Shown: positions 1 to 8,800 of the stretch, piece by piece
Layout: every line of letters begins with the position of its first letter
Position numbering within the stretch: the first letter of the stretch is position 1
NCBI GenBank assembly: GCA_016712045.1
Contig: JADJRV010000024.1
Location: 24,380-88,379, forward strand
DNA: 64,000 nt
Direction: 5' to 3'
Origin: Chloracidobacterium sp.
Lineage (GTDB): Bacteria > Acidobacteriota > Blastocatellia > Pyrinomonadales > Pyrinomonadaceae
Notes under the pieces: generated by a model
What the model saw: the letters and a program-made list of their open reading frames with translations, nothing else
What the model was told of the DNA's origin: nothing
The model's database searches: none
Translations under genes and position numbers: made by a program

Positions 1-284
1 AGCAGTTCGCGATTTTCGGCGATCGTCCAAGTGCCTCCGCCGAGACTCAATATCCGCGAATCGGTATCGTCGAGTAGCAGTTTCAAGTTTGCGGTCTCGA
101 TCTCGCGATATTTATCGACACCGTCCTCGTCAATTATCTTGGCGACAATACGGCCGTCATTTCGCTCGATAAAACGATCGAGATCGGTCCACCGGCACCG
201 CAATTTGTGAGCGAGGTGACGGGCGACGCTAGATTTGCCGACGCCCATAAATCCGGTCAGTGCGATCTTAATGTCTTTGTTCAT
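1..284 (-). CDS. aroK: Shikimate kinase, partial (C-terminus beyond the window)
   Basis: Phosphorylates shikimate to shikimate-3-phosphate with ATP, in the cytoplasm, one step before EPSP synthase. The first 94 residues are visible. They show the P-loop GFMGVGKSS at about residues 11-19, the substrate-binding DLDRFIE segment near residue 35, and the GGG motif (LSLGGGTW) near residue 82, all in the order known for the family. The start is the ATG at 284, six bases after the aroA stop, so the two genes are probably cotranscribed. The enzyme runs off the left edge, so the lid and C-terminal helix cannot be judged. Confidence 0.93.
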   Translation of the reverse strand, partial: MNKDIKIALTGFMGVGKSSVARHLAHKLRCRWTDLDRFIERNDGRIVAKIIDEDGVDKYREIETANLKLLLDDTDSRILSLGGGTWTIAENREL

Positions 285-290
285 CGTTAA

Positions 291-1587
291 TTATGACTTT
301 ACGACAGACGCGAGCGTTTCGAAAAATTCGGGAAAGGACACATCGGCACACTCGGCTCCGACGATCTCTGTTTCGCCGTCCGCGAGCAGACCTGCGACGG
401 CAAATGCCATTGCGATACGATGATCGCCGAAACGAATCGATGACCGCGCCTTTTAGTTGCGAGCGTTCGACATGAAATCCATCGTCAAACTCGGTCACAC
501 TCGCACCCATTCGCCGCAGGTTTTCGGTGACGGAATGGATGCGGTCAGATTCTTTGACACGCAATTCGCCCGCATCGCGAACCTCTAAGCCATTTGCCAA
601 CTGAGTGCCAAGTATCGCCAATATCGGGATCTCGTCGATGAGATCAGCGACCGCCCCCCCTCGATCACAAGCGGAGCCTCTTGCTCATCGAGCCCGCCGC
701 TGATGGTCAGAGTATCCGTCGGTTCGCCACGACGTTCGGCGTCTTTGCGGGGCGGCAGTTTTGCACCTACACATTCGAGAACGTCCAAGATCGCGGTTCT
801 TGTAGGGTTAGTCCCGACATTTGGCAGGGTCAGTTCGGATCCCGGCAGACACGCCGCCGCAACGAGGAAAAATGCGGCAGAAGATATATCGCAGGGTACC
901 GAAAATTCGGCAGCGGTTGGACGCGATGTGCCTTTGATATAGCGAACCTTACTCGCCGGGCCGCCGTCCGTACCTACGCGGACGCCAAAAAGTGGTAGCA
1001 GCCGTTCGGTATGATCGCGGGTCAACGACGGTTCGACGGTAGAGGTTTCGCCGTTGGCGTAAAGCCCTGCGAATAGGACACAGGATTTTATCTGAGCTGA
1101 GGCGACAAGCGTGTGATATGCGATCGCCCTGAGCGGATAACGGCCATGGATAGTGAGCTGTGCCGTGCCGCCGTCAGACGTTATCGTCGCCCCCATTTGC
1201 TCAAGCGGTTCGATGATCCGCCGCATCGGGCGTTTTACCAGCGAATCGTCGCCCGTCAAAACACTTTTGAAACGCTGCCCTGCCAAGATGCCGGCAAGCA
1301 GCCGCATCGTCGTGCCGCTATTGCCGCAATCGAGCGGAGCTTCAGATTTTTTTAGTCCAAATTTACCGACACCGTCAATAAAAACCGTGCTGCCGTCACG
1401 CCGTATTTCTACGCCGAGCGAGCGCAGACAATCGAGCGTTGACGTGCAATCGGCACTCGCCGCAAAGCCCTCGAACTGAGACGTACCGTCCGGCGATCGC
1501 CGCGATTATTGCGGCACGATGTGAGATAGATTTGTCGCCGGGCAGCTCAACAATACCCTGTAGCGACCCCGCAGGTTTGACCTTCAT
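291..1587 (-). CDS. aroA: 3-phosphoshikimate 1-carboxyvinyltransferase (EPSP synthase), with three apparent frameshifts
   Basis: Transfers the enolpyruvyl group of PEP to shikimate-3-phosphate. The protein is readable end to end only across three frames. The N-terminus has GDKSISHRA, the middle has DCGNSGTTMR and VKRPMRRI, and the C-terminal part has LRVKESDRI and GDHRIAMAF, all family signatures. Breaks lie near 1490 (one extra base after AIAG), at a run of seven C at 654-660 (one base short), and near 435. With these repaired the protein is about 430 residues, the normal length. Homopolymer location suggests sequencing error rather than gene death, but a pseudogene cannot be excluded. It reads directly into aroK. 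Confidence 0.88.
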
Positions 1588-1671
1588 TAGTCAATCTTAG
1601 ACGAACTAAGCCGCATTTGTCTTGACAGCAACTATCTTAAACGGCTAACTTACAAAACATATACTTTGCTT

Positions 1672-2076
1672 ATGATGCTTGAGATCCAGTTACCTAGCCG
1701 TATCGAATCGGTCGACCAAGCCGCCGTAGAAGCCGATGAATTCGCAAAAAGCTGCGGGTTTAGCGATGATTTTGTGTCCGCCATCGACCTCGCCATTCGC
1801 GAATCGGTTGCAAACGCCGTTAAGCACGGCAATAAATTTGACGAATCAAAAAGCGTCGATGTGACGTTTGCCGACTCGGACGAGGGCTTTGAAGTGACGG
1901 TTCGTGACCACGGTGTCGGGTTTAATGTCGATGACATACCCGATCCGACGAACCCCGAAAATCTGTTAAAAGCTAACGGCCGGGGCATCCTGTTTATGAA
2001 CTCATTTATGGATGAGGTTAGTTGGTCAAACCATTCCGGAGGCGGAATGGTCGTAAAAATGTTAAAAAAGAGATAA
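1672..2076 (+). CDS. Anti-sigma factor-type serine kinase (RsbW/SpoIIAB-like)
   Basis: A 134-residue GHKL-fold ATPase of the RsbW/SpoIIAB type, which binds a sigma factor or other partner and phosphorylates a STAS antagonist. Visible are the N-box IRESVANAVKHGN near residue 45, the G1-like DHGVGF near residue 85 and the G2 lid NGRGILFM near residue 108, in family order. Two adjacent ATG codons (1672, 1675) precede LEIQLPS; I take the first. The STAS protein 83 bases downstream is its natural partner. No cognate sigma factor gene is adjacent, so the output is unknown; the switch may control a PP2C phosphatase or another partner elsewhere. Confidence 0.85.
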   Translation: MMLEIQLPSRIESVDQAAVEADEFAKSCGFSDDFVSAIDLAIRESVANAVKHGNKFDESKSVDVTFADSDEGFEVTVRDHGVGFNVDDIPDPTNPENLLKANGRGILFMNSFMDEVSWSNHSGGGMVVKMLKKR

Positions 2077-2158
2077 TTGCCGCTTGATGCTTGGACTTTT
2101 GTATTGAGTTTGGTCTAAAATCGGCTATCGCAATTTATAAACGCAAGAGGAGATAACA

Positions 2159-2506
2159 ATGTCTGATATTACGATCACTGAACGCCAGGCTGGCGATGTA
2201 ACTATCCTTGACCTAGACGGCAAGGTAACTATCGGCGAGGGCAGCGTTGCACTTCGCACGGCTATCCGACGCCTCCTTGGCGAAGGGAAAAACAAGATCC
2301 TGCTCAATCTCGCAGGTGTCGGCTATATCGATTCGAGCGGTATCGGCGAATTGGTTTCGAGTTTTACCGCTGTCAAAAAAGAGGGCGGAACCTTAAAGCT
2401 ATTGAAACTGACGCAGAAAATTCAGGATCTTTTGGCTATCACCAAGCTTTTGACCGTCTTTGATGTTTTTGACGAAGAAAGCGAAGCCCTCAGCAGCTAT
2501 AACTAA
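2159..2506 (+). CDS. Anti-sigma factor antagonist, STAS domain (RsbV/SpoIIAA-like)
   Basis: A 115-residue single STAS domain. It has the conserved loop YIDSSGIGEL around residue 60, where the first or second serine is the phosphorylation site in the family. A good ribosome binding site (AGAGGAGAT) lies about 7 bases before the ATG. Together with the kinase-like protein just upstream this is a classic partner-switching module: unphosphorylated antagonist sequesters the kinase. A strong hairpin follows the stop, so the module ends here. Confidence 0.9.
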   Translation: MSDITITERQAGDVTILDLDGKVTIGEGSVALRTAIRRLLGEGKNKILLNLAGVGYIDSSGIGELVSSFTAVKKEGGTLKLLKLTQKIQDLLAITKLLTVFDVFDEESEALSSYN

Positions 2507-2527
2507 ACGCTGCCAATTGCAGAGAAT

Positions 2528-2575
2528 AGAAAGGGTAAAGGAAAGCGTTTTGTTCCTTTATCCTTTCTTATTTTG
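2528..2575 (+). terminator. Rho-independent terminator after the STAS gene
   Basis: The arms 2528-2543 and 2553-2568 are complementary over 16 positions with one mismatch (AGAAAGGGTAAAGGAA against its partner), with a 9-base loop and a T-rich tail. It lies 22 bases after the stop codon. A second, weak hairpin (2614-2629) with seven T after it precedes the next gene. Confidence 0.7.
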
Positions 2576-2657
2576 CAGTAGGTTTGATACATCTTTAGGG
2601 CCGCAAGATTCATCTTTCTAAACAGAAAGGTTTTTTTGGTTTTTCTTAATTATCTAC

Positions 2658-4448
2658 ATGATGCAGCGAGTCTTTTTATCTATCCTATTGGTTATTTTTT
2701 CTGCTGGTGCTTTTGGCCAGGCCCCTGCGTCGGGTTTTGACCTGACTAATTACGGAGTCAAGATCGAGCCTGACAAACGTCTGCTCGTCGTGCTTGCGTC
2801 GCTCGAAATGGCGCAGACGACAAATCCCGACGGCACTTTTACCAAGCTCATCAACACGCCGCTATCGGCGGACGGGGCAAAGTTTCGCGACCAGCTTATC
2901 TTAGACAATGCGAGTATGCCGGCGGATCTTCGAACCCGCATCTCGGCTTTTGTCGCTCAAAATAAAAAACGAAATCCTAAGGCGACCGATGCCGAGATCG
3001 TTGCACCGTTTATCTCGATGGCGTATACGCTGTCGGCGGTGCCGGAGCTTGGCGACCCTGTGGTCACGAGCGATCTGCCCGGCAAGCTGCTTGACGTACT
3101 TGATTATTCGCCGCTGGTTCGCGAGTTTTACAAACGTTCGCCGATCAGCTCAAAGCTTGATAGCTATGTAAAGACCTATCGCGAACAAGCCGACGGACGC
3201 CTTCGCACGTCGACCCGTGACATGGTCAGCGAACTGCTCGAATATCTGCACACGCGGCCGCAGCTTATTTTTTCTGAAAAAGTAAAAGTCGAGACAAAAC
3301 GTCCAAACAGTAAAACGGTGCTTGTTCAGACCGAGATACGCGAACACGACCGGCATTTTTTCGTTGTACCCGAAAATCTCGCGGCGAAAGGCGATATCAA
3401 TTTTCTCAACATCCGCGACGATTATTATCTGATCGTGCCGCCCGACACCGATGTCAGTATCACTGAGGGCCGCCGTGCGTTTTTACGTTTTGTGATCGAT
3501 CCGTTGATACTTGCAAATTCTAAAGAAATGACCGCTGTCCGCGATTGGGCAAAACCCGTCCTTGAAGAGCTGCGAAAAACAAACTCGTCAATCTCGCCGG
3601 ATGTTTTCCTCGCAATGTCGCGCTCGCTTGTCGCAGCTGTCGATATCCGCCAAGCTGAGTTTACAAGGATCCGTGTCGCAACCGATCAAGTACGTCAAAA
3701 ACTGCCCACGCTAAAGACCGATGCCGAGAAAACGGCACTGACCACCGAATTGACCAAACAAAAAGCAGCTTTTTCAGACGAAGCCGCCCAGCAATTGTTT
3801 GAGGAGTATCAAAAGGGTGCGGTGCTGTCGTATTATTTTGCGGAGCAGTTAAAAGGAGTCGAGGATTCGGGTTTTGACATCGCTTCGTCTCTACGCGAGA
3901 TGGTTGCTGCATTTGATCCGGTAAAAGAGGTAAACCGCATCTCCGACACCGCCGAGGCTCGCAAGCGCGCTCTCGCCGCCCGTCAGGAACGCAAAAGCCA
4001 TCCTGACACCATGGCCGTCGTTGAGAGCCCTCTGACCGGCAAACTCATTGCGATCCAAAAGGTGATCGACGCCCGCGATCTGGTAAAGGCGAACGCCGAT
4101 CTCAAACAGCTGCTAAAAGAATATCCGTCCGAGCCGCGTATTTATTACAACATCGGCCGTGTCGCCGGGCTTTCGGCGGTCGGTGTTCAGGATCCTGAGG
4201 TTGTCGCACAAAAGCTGCTTGAGGCAAAGGTCGCGTATACCAATGTCCTCAACACAGCGACCGGCGGTACTGATAGGTCATTGCTTTCGCTCACGTACGT
4301 TGCACTCGCGAGGATCTACGAGTTTGACAATAATTCGGCATACGCCATCAAACTCTATGACGAAGCGATCAAGCTCGACGACATTTCGGGCGGAGCGTTT
4401 CGCGAAGCGATCGCCGGCAAGCAGCGTCTGCTAAAGCCGCAGTATTGA
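2658..4448 (+). CDS. Secreted protein with C-terminal TPR-like repeats, function unknown
   Basis: A 596-residue protein. Residues 1-20 form a signal peptide (hydrophobic LSILLVIFSAGAF, then GQA). The central region is charged and mostly helical by composition, with no enzyme motif I recognise. The last 130 residues (from about 460) look like tetratricopeptide repeats: they hold NADLKQLLKEYPSEPRIYYN and a later ALARIYEFDNNSAYAIKLYD, which match the W/L-G-Y/A-A-P pattern. It is probably periplasmic or outer-membrane associated. It is followed by era after 63 bases with no clear terminator. Confidence 0.7.
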   Translation: MMQRVFLSILLVIFSAGAFGQAPASGFDLTNYGVKIEPDKRLLVVLASLEMAQTTNPDGTFTKLINTPLSADGAKFRDQLILDNASMPADLRTRISAFVAQNKKRNPKATDAEIVAPFISMAYTLSAVPELGDPVVTSDLPGKLLDVLDYSPLVREFYKRSPISSKLDSYVKTYREQADGRLRTSTRDMVSELLEYLHTRPQLIFSEKVKVETKRPNSKTVLVQTEIREHDRHFFVVPENLAAKGDINFLNIRDDYYLIVPPDTDVSITEGRRAFLRFVIDPLILANSKEMTAVRDWAKPVLEELRKTNSSISPDVFLAMSRSLVAAVDIRQAEFTRIRVATDQVRQKLPTLKTDAEKTALTTELTKQKAAFSDEAAQQLFEEYQKGAVLSYYFAEQLKGVEDSGFDIASSLREMVAAFDPVKEVNRISDTAEARKRALAARQERKSHPDTMAVVESPLTGKLIAIQKVIDARDLVKANADLKQLLKEYPSEPRIYYNIGRVAGLSAVGVQDPEVVAQKLLEAKVAYTNVLNTATGGTDRSLLSLTYVALARIYEFDNNSAYAIKLYDEAIKLDDISGGAFREAIAGKQRLLKPQY

Positions 4449-4511
4449 GTCCCGCCCAGGCGGCAAACCCTGACAATTTACATCAAAATGACTGAGACCG
4501 CCTAAAGGTGG

Positions 4512-5410
4512 ATGTCAAAACATCTTTCGCAGCGGGCTGGTCGCGCTCATCGGCCGTCCTAATGCGGGCAAATCTACACTACTTAACCGTCTCGTCGGCG
4601 AAAAGATCGCGGCTGTCTCAAACAAGCCGCAGACCACGAGGCATCGTATCAAGGGCATTGTCACACTGCCCGAAGGCCAGATCGTTTTTATCGACACACC
4701 CGGCGTCCACAAACCCGGCCATTTGCTCAACCGCCGGATGATGACCGCCGTCCACGACGCGATCATGTCGGTCGATCTGATCGTGCTCATGCGTGACGCC
4801 AGCGTCTCGACCGGAAACGGCGATATGTTTGTCTTTGACCTCATCAAACAAGCCGAAAAACCGGCGGTTTTACTGCTGAATAAGACAGATAAACTAAAAG
4901 ATAAAGCTGCTCTTTTACCTCTGATCGAGGGATATTCAAGCGAATTCGAGTTCGCCGAGATCGTGCCTGTTTCCGCTCTAAAGGGCGACGCTATCGACGA
5001 TCTGCTTGCATCCATCGTCAAGCATTTGCCCGAAGGCGAGCCACTTTTTGCCGACGATGAGATGACCGACCAATCGACGCGCATCATCGCTGCCGAGATG
5101 GTTCGCGAAAAGATATTGCAATCCACAGGCGAAGAGATCCCATACGTAACGGCGGTCGTGACAGAGGTTTTTGATGAGTCAAAACCCGGCATCACACGCA
5201 TCTACTGTGCGATCTATGTCGAGCGTTCGTCGCAAAAAAAGATCGTCATCGGCAAAATGGGCAGCCGCATCAAGGATATCGGCACCAAGGCACGTGTCGA
5301 TATCGAAAAAGCTGCTTGGCAAAAAAGTTTTCTTAAAATTATTCGTCAAGGTCGTCGAAGACTGGCGGAACCGCGAACGCGATCTCGACGATATCGGTAT
5401 CCACGAATGA
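4512..5410 (+). CDS. era: GTPase Era, with two apparent frameshifts
   Basis: Ribosome-assembly GTPase that binds 16S rRNA through a C-terminal KH domain. The G-motifs are present: GRPNAGKST (G1), DTPGVHKP (G3), NKTD (G4) and SALKG (G5), followed by the KH segment GKMGSRIKDIG. The ATG at 4512 sits after AAAGGTGG, but the frame must change between about 4515 and 4528 to enter FRSGLVALIG. A second break is in an A run near 5308-5313, after which the frame ending in DLDDIGIHE gives the usual Era C-terminus. Length after repair is about 300 residues, as expected. Its stop overlaps the start of prmA in an ATGA. Confidence 0.88.
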
Positions 5411-6279
5411 GCGAAACTCCCCCCAAACGCTGGTTCGCAGTCGACGTCGAGGCCGATGCCCCCGCCGCGGAAGCTGTCGAATACGCGTTTAACACCTCGA
5501 AGCTCTAGGCACCGAGATAGACCATCTGCGAAAAACCGGCACTGATGCTGTAAAGATAACAGGTTATTTCAACGACCTACCATCGGACGAAGATCTACGA
5601 TACGAGATCAACGACGCCCTACATATTTTCGAGCAGGACCGGTCAACCATACGTTCTACATCCACCCGCGAGGTCGAGAACGCCGATTGGCTCGCCGAAT
5701 GGAAACGCCACTGGAAACCCACCGTGATCGGCAAATTCATCATCGCCCCGCCATGGTCAGAGGTCGCGGATACCGACAAGATCGTCATTCGTATCGAGCC
5801 AAACATGGCGTTCGGTACAGGAACTCATGACACTACGCAACTCTGCCTGAAAGCAATTGGCGAAATTTTTAACGTGGGGCAAACGTGTCTCGATGTCGGC
5901 ACAGGTACAGGAATATTGGCGATAGCCGTCGCAAAACTCGGCGGCACAGACATCTTCGCCTGCGACACCGACGCCGATTCGATCAAAATCGCCCGCGAAA
6001 ATGCCGTCCTGAATGGCGTTGGGAATGCAATTGTATTTGCCGACGGCCCGATAGATGACAGCACACAGGAATACGATTTTACCTGTGCAAACCTCACCGC
6101 CGATGTGATCGTCCCCATCCTGCCGCTGCTCATCGAAAAGACAAAAAAACATCCTGCTCCTCTCCGGCATACTCGCCGAACAAGAAAGTCTCGTCACCGA
6201 TGAACTTTTGAAATTTCAAATTTCAAATTTTCAAATAGAACATTCCGGCGAGTGGATCTCCGTCCTAATTAAATTTTAA
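5407..6279 (+). CDS. prmA: Ribosomal protein L11 methyltransferase, with two apparent frameshifts
   Basis: SAM-dependent methyltransferase that trimethylates ribosomal protein L11. It starts with an ATG overlapping the era stop. FNTSKL then runs into a stop near 5508, while the +1 frame continues as the normal protein. WLAEWKRHWKP near residue 95, FGTGTHDTT, and the SAM-binding DVGTGTGILAIA are typical PrmA signatures. A second break in the A run near 6145 leads to the normal C-terminal strand LLLSGIL. The last 25 residues (KFQISNFQIEHSGEW) include a stretch encoded by a 7-bp repeat (6210-6236). The gene ends convergently, overlapping the next gene's stop by four bases. Confidence 0.87.
6210..6236. 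repeat. Heptamer tract 1 (AAATTTC word) inside the prmA 3' end
   Basis: AAATTTC is repeated three times with one variant, in perfect 7-base phase. It is translated as KFQISNFQI in PrmA. The same word type recurs inside aroDE at 24716-24743. Confidence 0.7.
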
Positions 6280-8322
6280 TTTGGTTTTTTGATCGGCACG
6301 GCTGATGGGATATCGCCGTCATCAGTGATCGGAACGATCGGCAGGCGAAATGTCGGTTTCGCTCGCGGCGAGGTCGTTAAAACAGGCGGGCCTTTTGGCA
6401 AACTGAAAAGCGAAGGCGTAAGCGGAAGCGAACGCTTGAGCATTGTGCCGCCGCGGCCCGCAACCCAGAGTTTATCACCGCCGCGATAGACGATAGTCTG
6501 GAGCAGTTTTCCGGTGATATTCGGCTGGGTTGACCAAGTTTTGCCGCCGTCCTCGGTGATCAATATTGTTCCGAGTTCACCCGCCGCGATCGCTTTGTCC
6601 ACCCCAAAAACCTGCACCGCAAATAGATTTAGTTTTAGCGGCGATTCCTGATCGGCCCAAGTCACACCACCATCGGACGTGCGCAAAGTGATACCGCCGG
6701 AGCCGACCGCAAAGCCGTTTTTATCGTCGAAAAAGCTCACAGCGTAGAGATTTTCGCGGACGTTTATCTTGATCTTTTCCCAAGTGACGCCGCCATCCGC
6801 CGTCCGAAGGATCGTGCCCTTATCGCCGACAACGATCCATGCGTTTCGCTAAAAAAACTTGATATCTTCCAGCCAGACACGCGTTCCCGAATTGAGCTGT
6901 TCCCAATACGCTCCGCCCGGAACTTGTCCGGGTGATCATCCCGTTCGAGCCGACTGCAAAGCCCACCTTATCGGAAACAAAATTGACGGCGACGAGGTCT
7001 GCGGTAAGGTTTGAGATGCCCGCACCCCAGCTCGCACCGCCGTTGTTCGTTCGTAAAACCGTGCCGCCGTCGCCGACCACCCAGCCTTTTTGCCCGTCAA
7101 TAAAAAACACGGCGTTGAGATTTACATTTGTTTCTGAGAACGCCGGCAGCCATTCGCGACCCGCGTTGTTGGTCAGCCAGATCTTGCCCCGCGAACCGAC
7201 AGCGACACCGATCTCGTCGTTGAGAAACGCGATGTCGTTCACATCCTCGCGCCCGCCCTCGCTCAGACGCTGCCAGCTAAACCCGCCGTCATCCGTGCGG
7301 AGTATTAGCCCGTTTTCACCGACCGCCCAGCCGGTAAATTTGTCGCCGTAATGGACGGCAACAAGCTTCGGATTTGTTCGCACATTAAACGGCAGCCACG
7401 AACGCCCGCTGTCCCCTGTAAGCCAGATCATGCCGTTGGCGTCGGTCATCGAACCGCTCGTCGCGTCCGAAAAAGTCACCGACAGAATATCCGCTCGGCT
7501 AAAAATACTGATCCGCGACCAAGTCAGTCCGGCATCATCGCTGCGTGCGACACAGCCGCCAAAACCGGCGGCTACCATCGTCGTTTGCGATAGATAAGCG
7601 GCGTCTGAGACGACCGCTCCCTTACACGGATCGCTCTGTTTCCAACTTTCGCCGCCATTGTCCGTGGTCAAAACGACGCCGCCAAGCCCGACGGCGACCG
7701 TGTGAGTATCATCAAAAGCGTCGACATTTAATAGCTGTTCTTGGGTGCCGGAGATCTGTGTTTTCCACGTAGTGCCGCCGTCCGTGGTTTTCAGTATCCG
7801 GCCATAACTGCCGACGATCCAGCCCGTTCTGAACGCCGTACCGATAAACTTGATGCCGTAAAAATGGTCGCGGGCATCGACCGCAACTTGTTTCCAATCT
7901 TTGCCGCCGTTGACCGTCGCGAGCAAAGTGCTCCGTGCCCCAACCACAAAAGCGTTGTTCTTGTCGCGTACAAATACGGACGACAGCGGGGCTTCGGCAG
8001 GGGAAAATTGCCGTTTCCAGCTAAACCCGCCATCGGTGGTTTTTAAGATCGTTGCATCCGAACCGACCGCAAAACCGGTTTCTTTGTCGGGAGCAAAATG
8101 TATCGAATAGAGCGGATTGCCTTGTGGCAGAGGATTTTGCCAAGTCCACCCTTGACTGCTGCGTTGGGCAAAGGTGGAGCACGCAAGAAGAAAGATAATT
8201 ACCGCAGAGACGCGAAGACGCAGAGACCGGAATTTCCACCACAGATGAACACGGATTAACACGGATGAAGAAAAAGATGCCTTTTCTTCTCTATTATCCC
8301 GTCTGTGTTTATCTGTGTTCAT
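6276..8322 (-). CDS. Secreted Ycf48/BNR-type beta-propeller protein, frameshifted in the C-terminal half
   Basis: A chain of about 13 repeats of the form GWAVG..G.ILRT.DGG.SW, the pattern of Ycf48/HCF136-like and BNR propellers that appear in many secreted proteins. Each unit is about 43 residues. A signal peptide (VSAVIIFLLACSTFAQ) precedes the first repeat. The frame is broken near 6935 and again near 6850, where a GGAYWEQLNSGTR-like continuation lies in another frame; the last 155 residues (6276-6740) hold three more repeats. The first 30 residues before the signal peptide are encoded by an intergenic hairpin element (8239-8328), and no better ATG exists downstream, so the true start is doubtful. 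Function unknown; probably a binding scaffold. Confidence 0.75.
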
Positions 8323-8328
8323 CTGTGG
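8239..8328. repeat. Long imperfect hairpin with 10-bp-phased arms
   Basis: The left arm (8239-8264) repeats GATGAACACG/GATTAACACG in 10-base phase. The right arm (8299-8328) is its near complement. The inner sequence GAAGAAAAAG...CTTTTCTTC also pairs, leaving ATGC as the loop, so the whole 90 bases can fold into one stem. A flanking phased phrase (8201-8228, CGCAGAGACG type) adjoins it. Related hairpins occur at 15422-15496 and 32613-32698. Confidence 0.75.
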
Positions 8329-8338
8329 CTAATTTCTT

Positions 8339-8797
8339 TCAGATCTCTTCAGTTCCCAGTTCTACAACTGCTTCGTCTAACAAAGCCGCATCCACATAAC
8401 CCAGCTCTGCCATTTTTCGAGCCATCGAATCGGCGACTTCTTGCACGGCGTGGCCGTTGTGGCCTTTGACCCATTTCCAGGTTATTTGATGTTTTTTAGA
8501 TGCAGCGTCGAGCCGTTTCCACCAATCGTGATTGGTTTTTCGCTTCCAAGTGCCGCCCATCGTCTCGACCACGTATCGCGAATCAGACATCAGCGTGATC
8601 ACACAAGGCTCTTTCAAGCTTTCAAGCCCAATTGCCGCCGCAGCGATCTCAGCCTGTTGATTGGTCGCACTGCCGAGATATTCACCGACCGCTTTCCAAA
8701 ATCCCTTGAACCCAAGCACAGCTACGGCCGCCGCACGAGGATTTCCCCTGCCGTTGCCGAGACTCGAACCGTCGCAGACTATGGTGACTTGTTTCAT
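8339..8797 (-). CDS. rnhA: Ribonuclease HI
   Basis: Degrades the RNA strand of RNA-DNA hybrids. The 152-residue protein has the four acidic active-site residues in order: Asp in VCDGSS (residue 9), Glu in QQAEIA (about 50), Asp in LMSDSRY (about 71) and Asp in EVADSMA (about 133). It also has the conserved WKWVKGHNGH segment. It starts three bases after the Rad50-like gene stop and is probably cotranscribed with it, a plausible pairing for genome maintenance. Confidence 0.93.
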   Translation of the reverse strand: MKQVTIVCDGSSLGNGRGNPRAAAVAVLGFKGFWKAVGEYLGSATNQQAEIAAAAIGLESLKEPCVITLMSDSRYVVETMGGTWKRKTNHDWWKRLDAASKKHQITWKWVKGHNGHAVQEVADSMARKMAELGYVDAALLDEAVVELGTEEI

Positions 8798-8800
8798 ATT

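Noticed and set aside
4515..5201. A 228-residue minus-strand open frame
   Set aside because: Opposite era; no conserved features.
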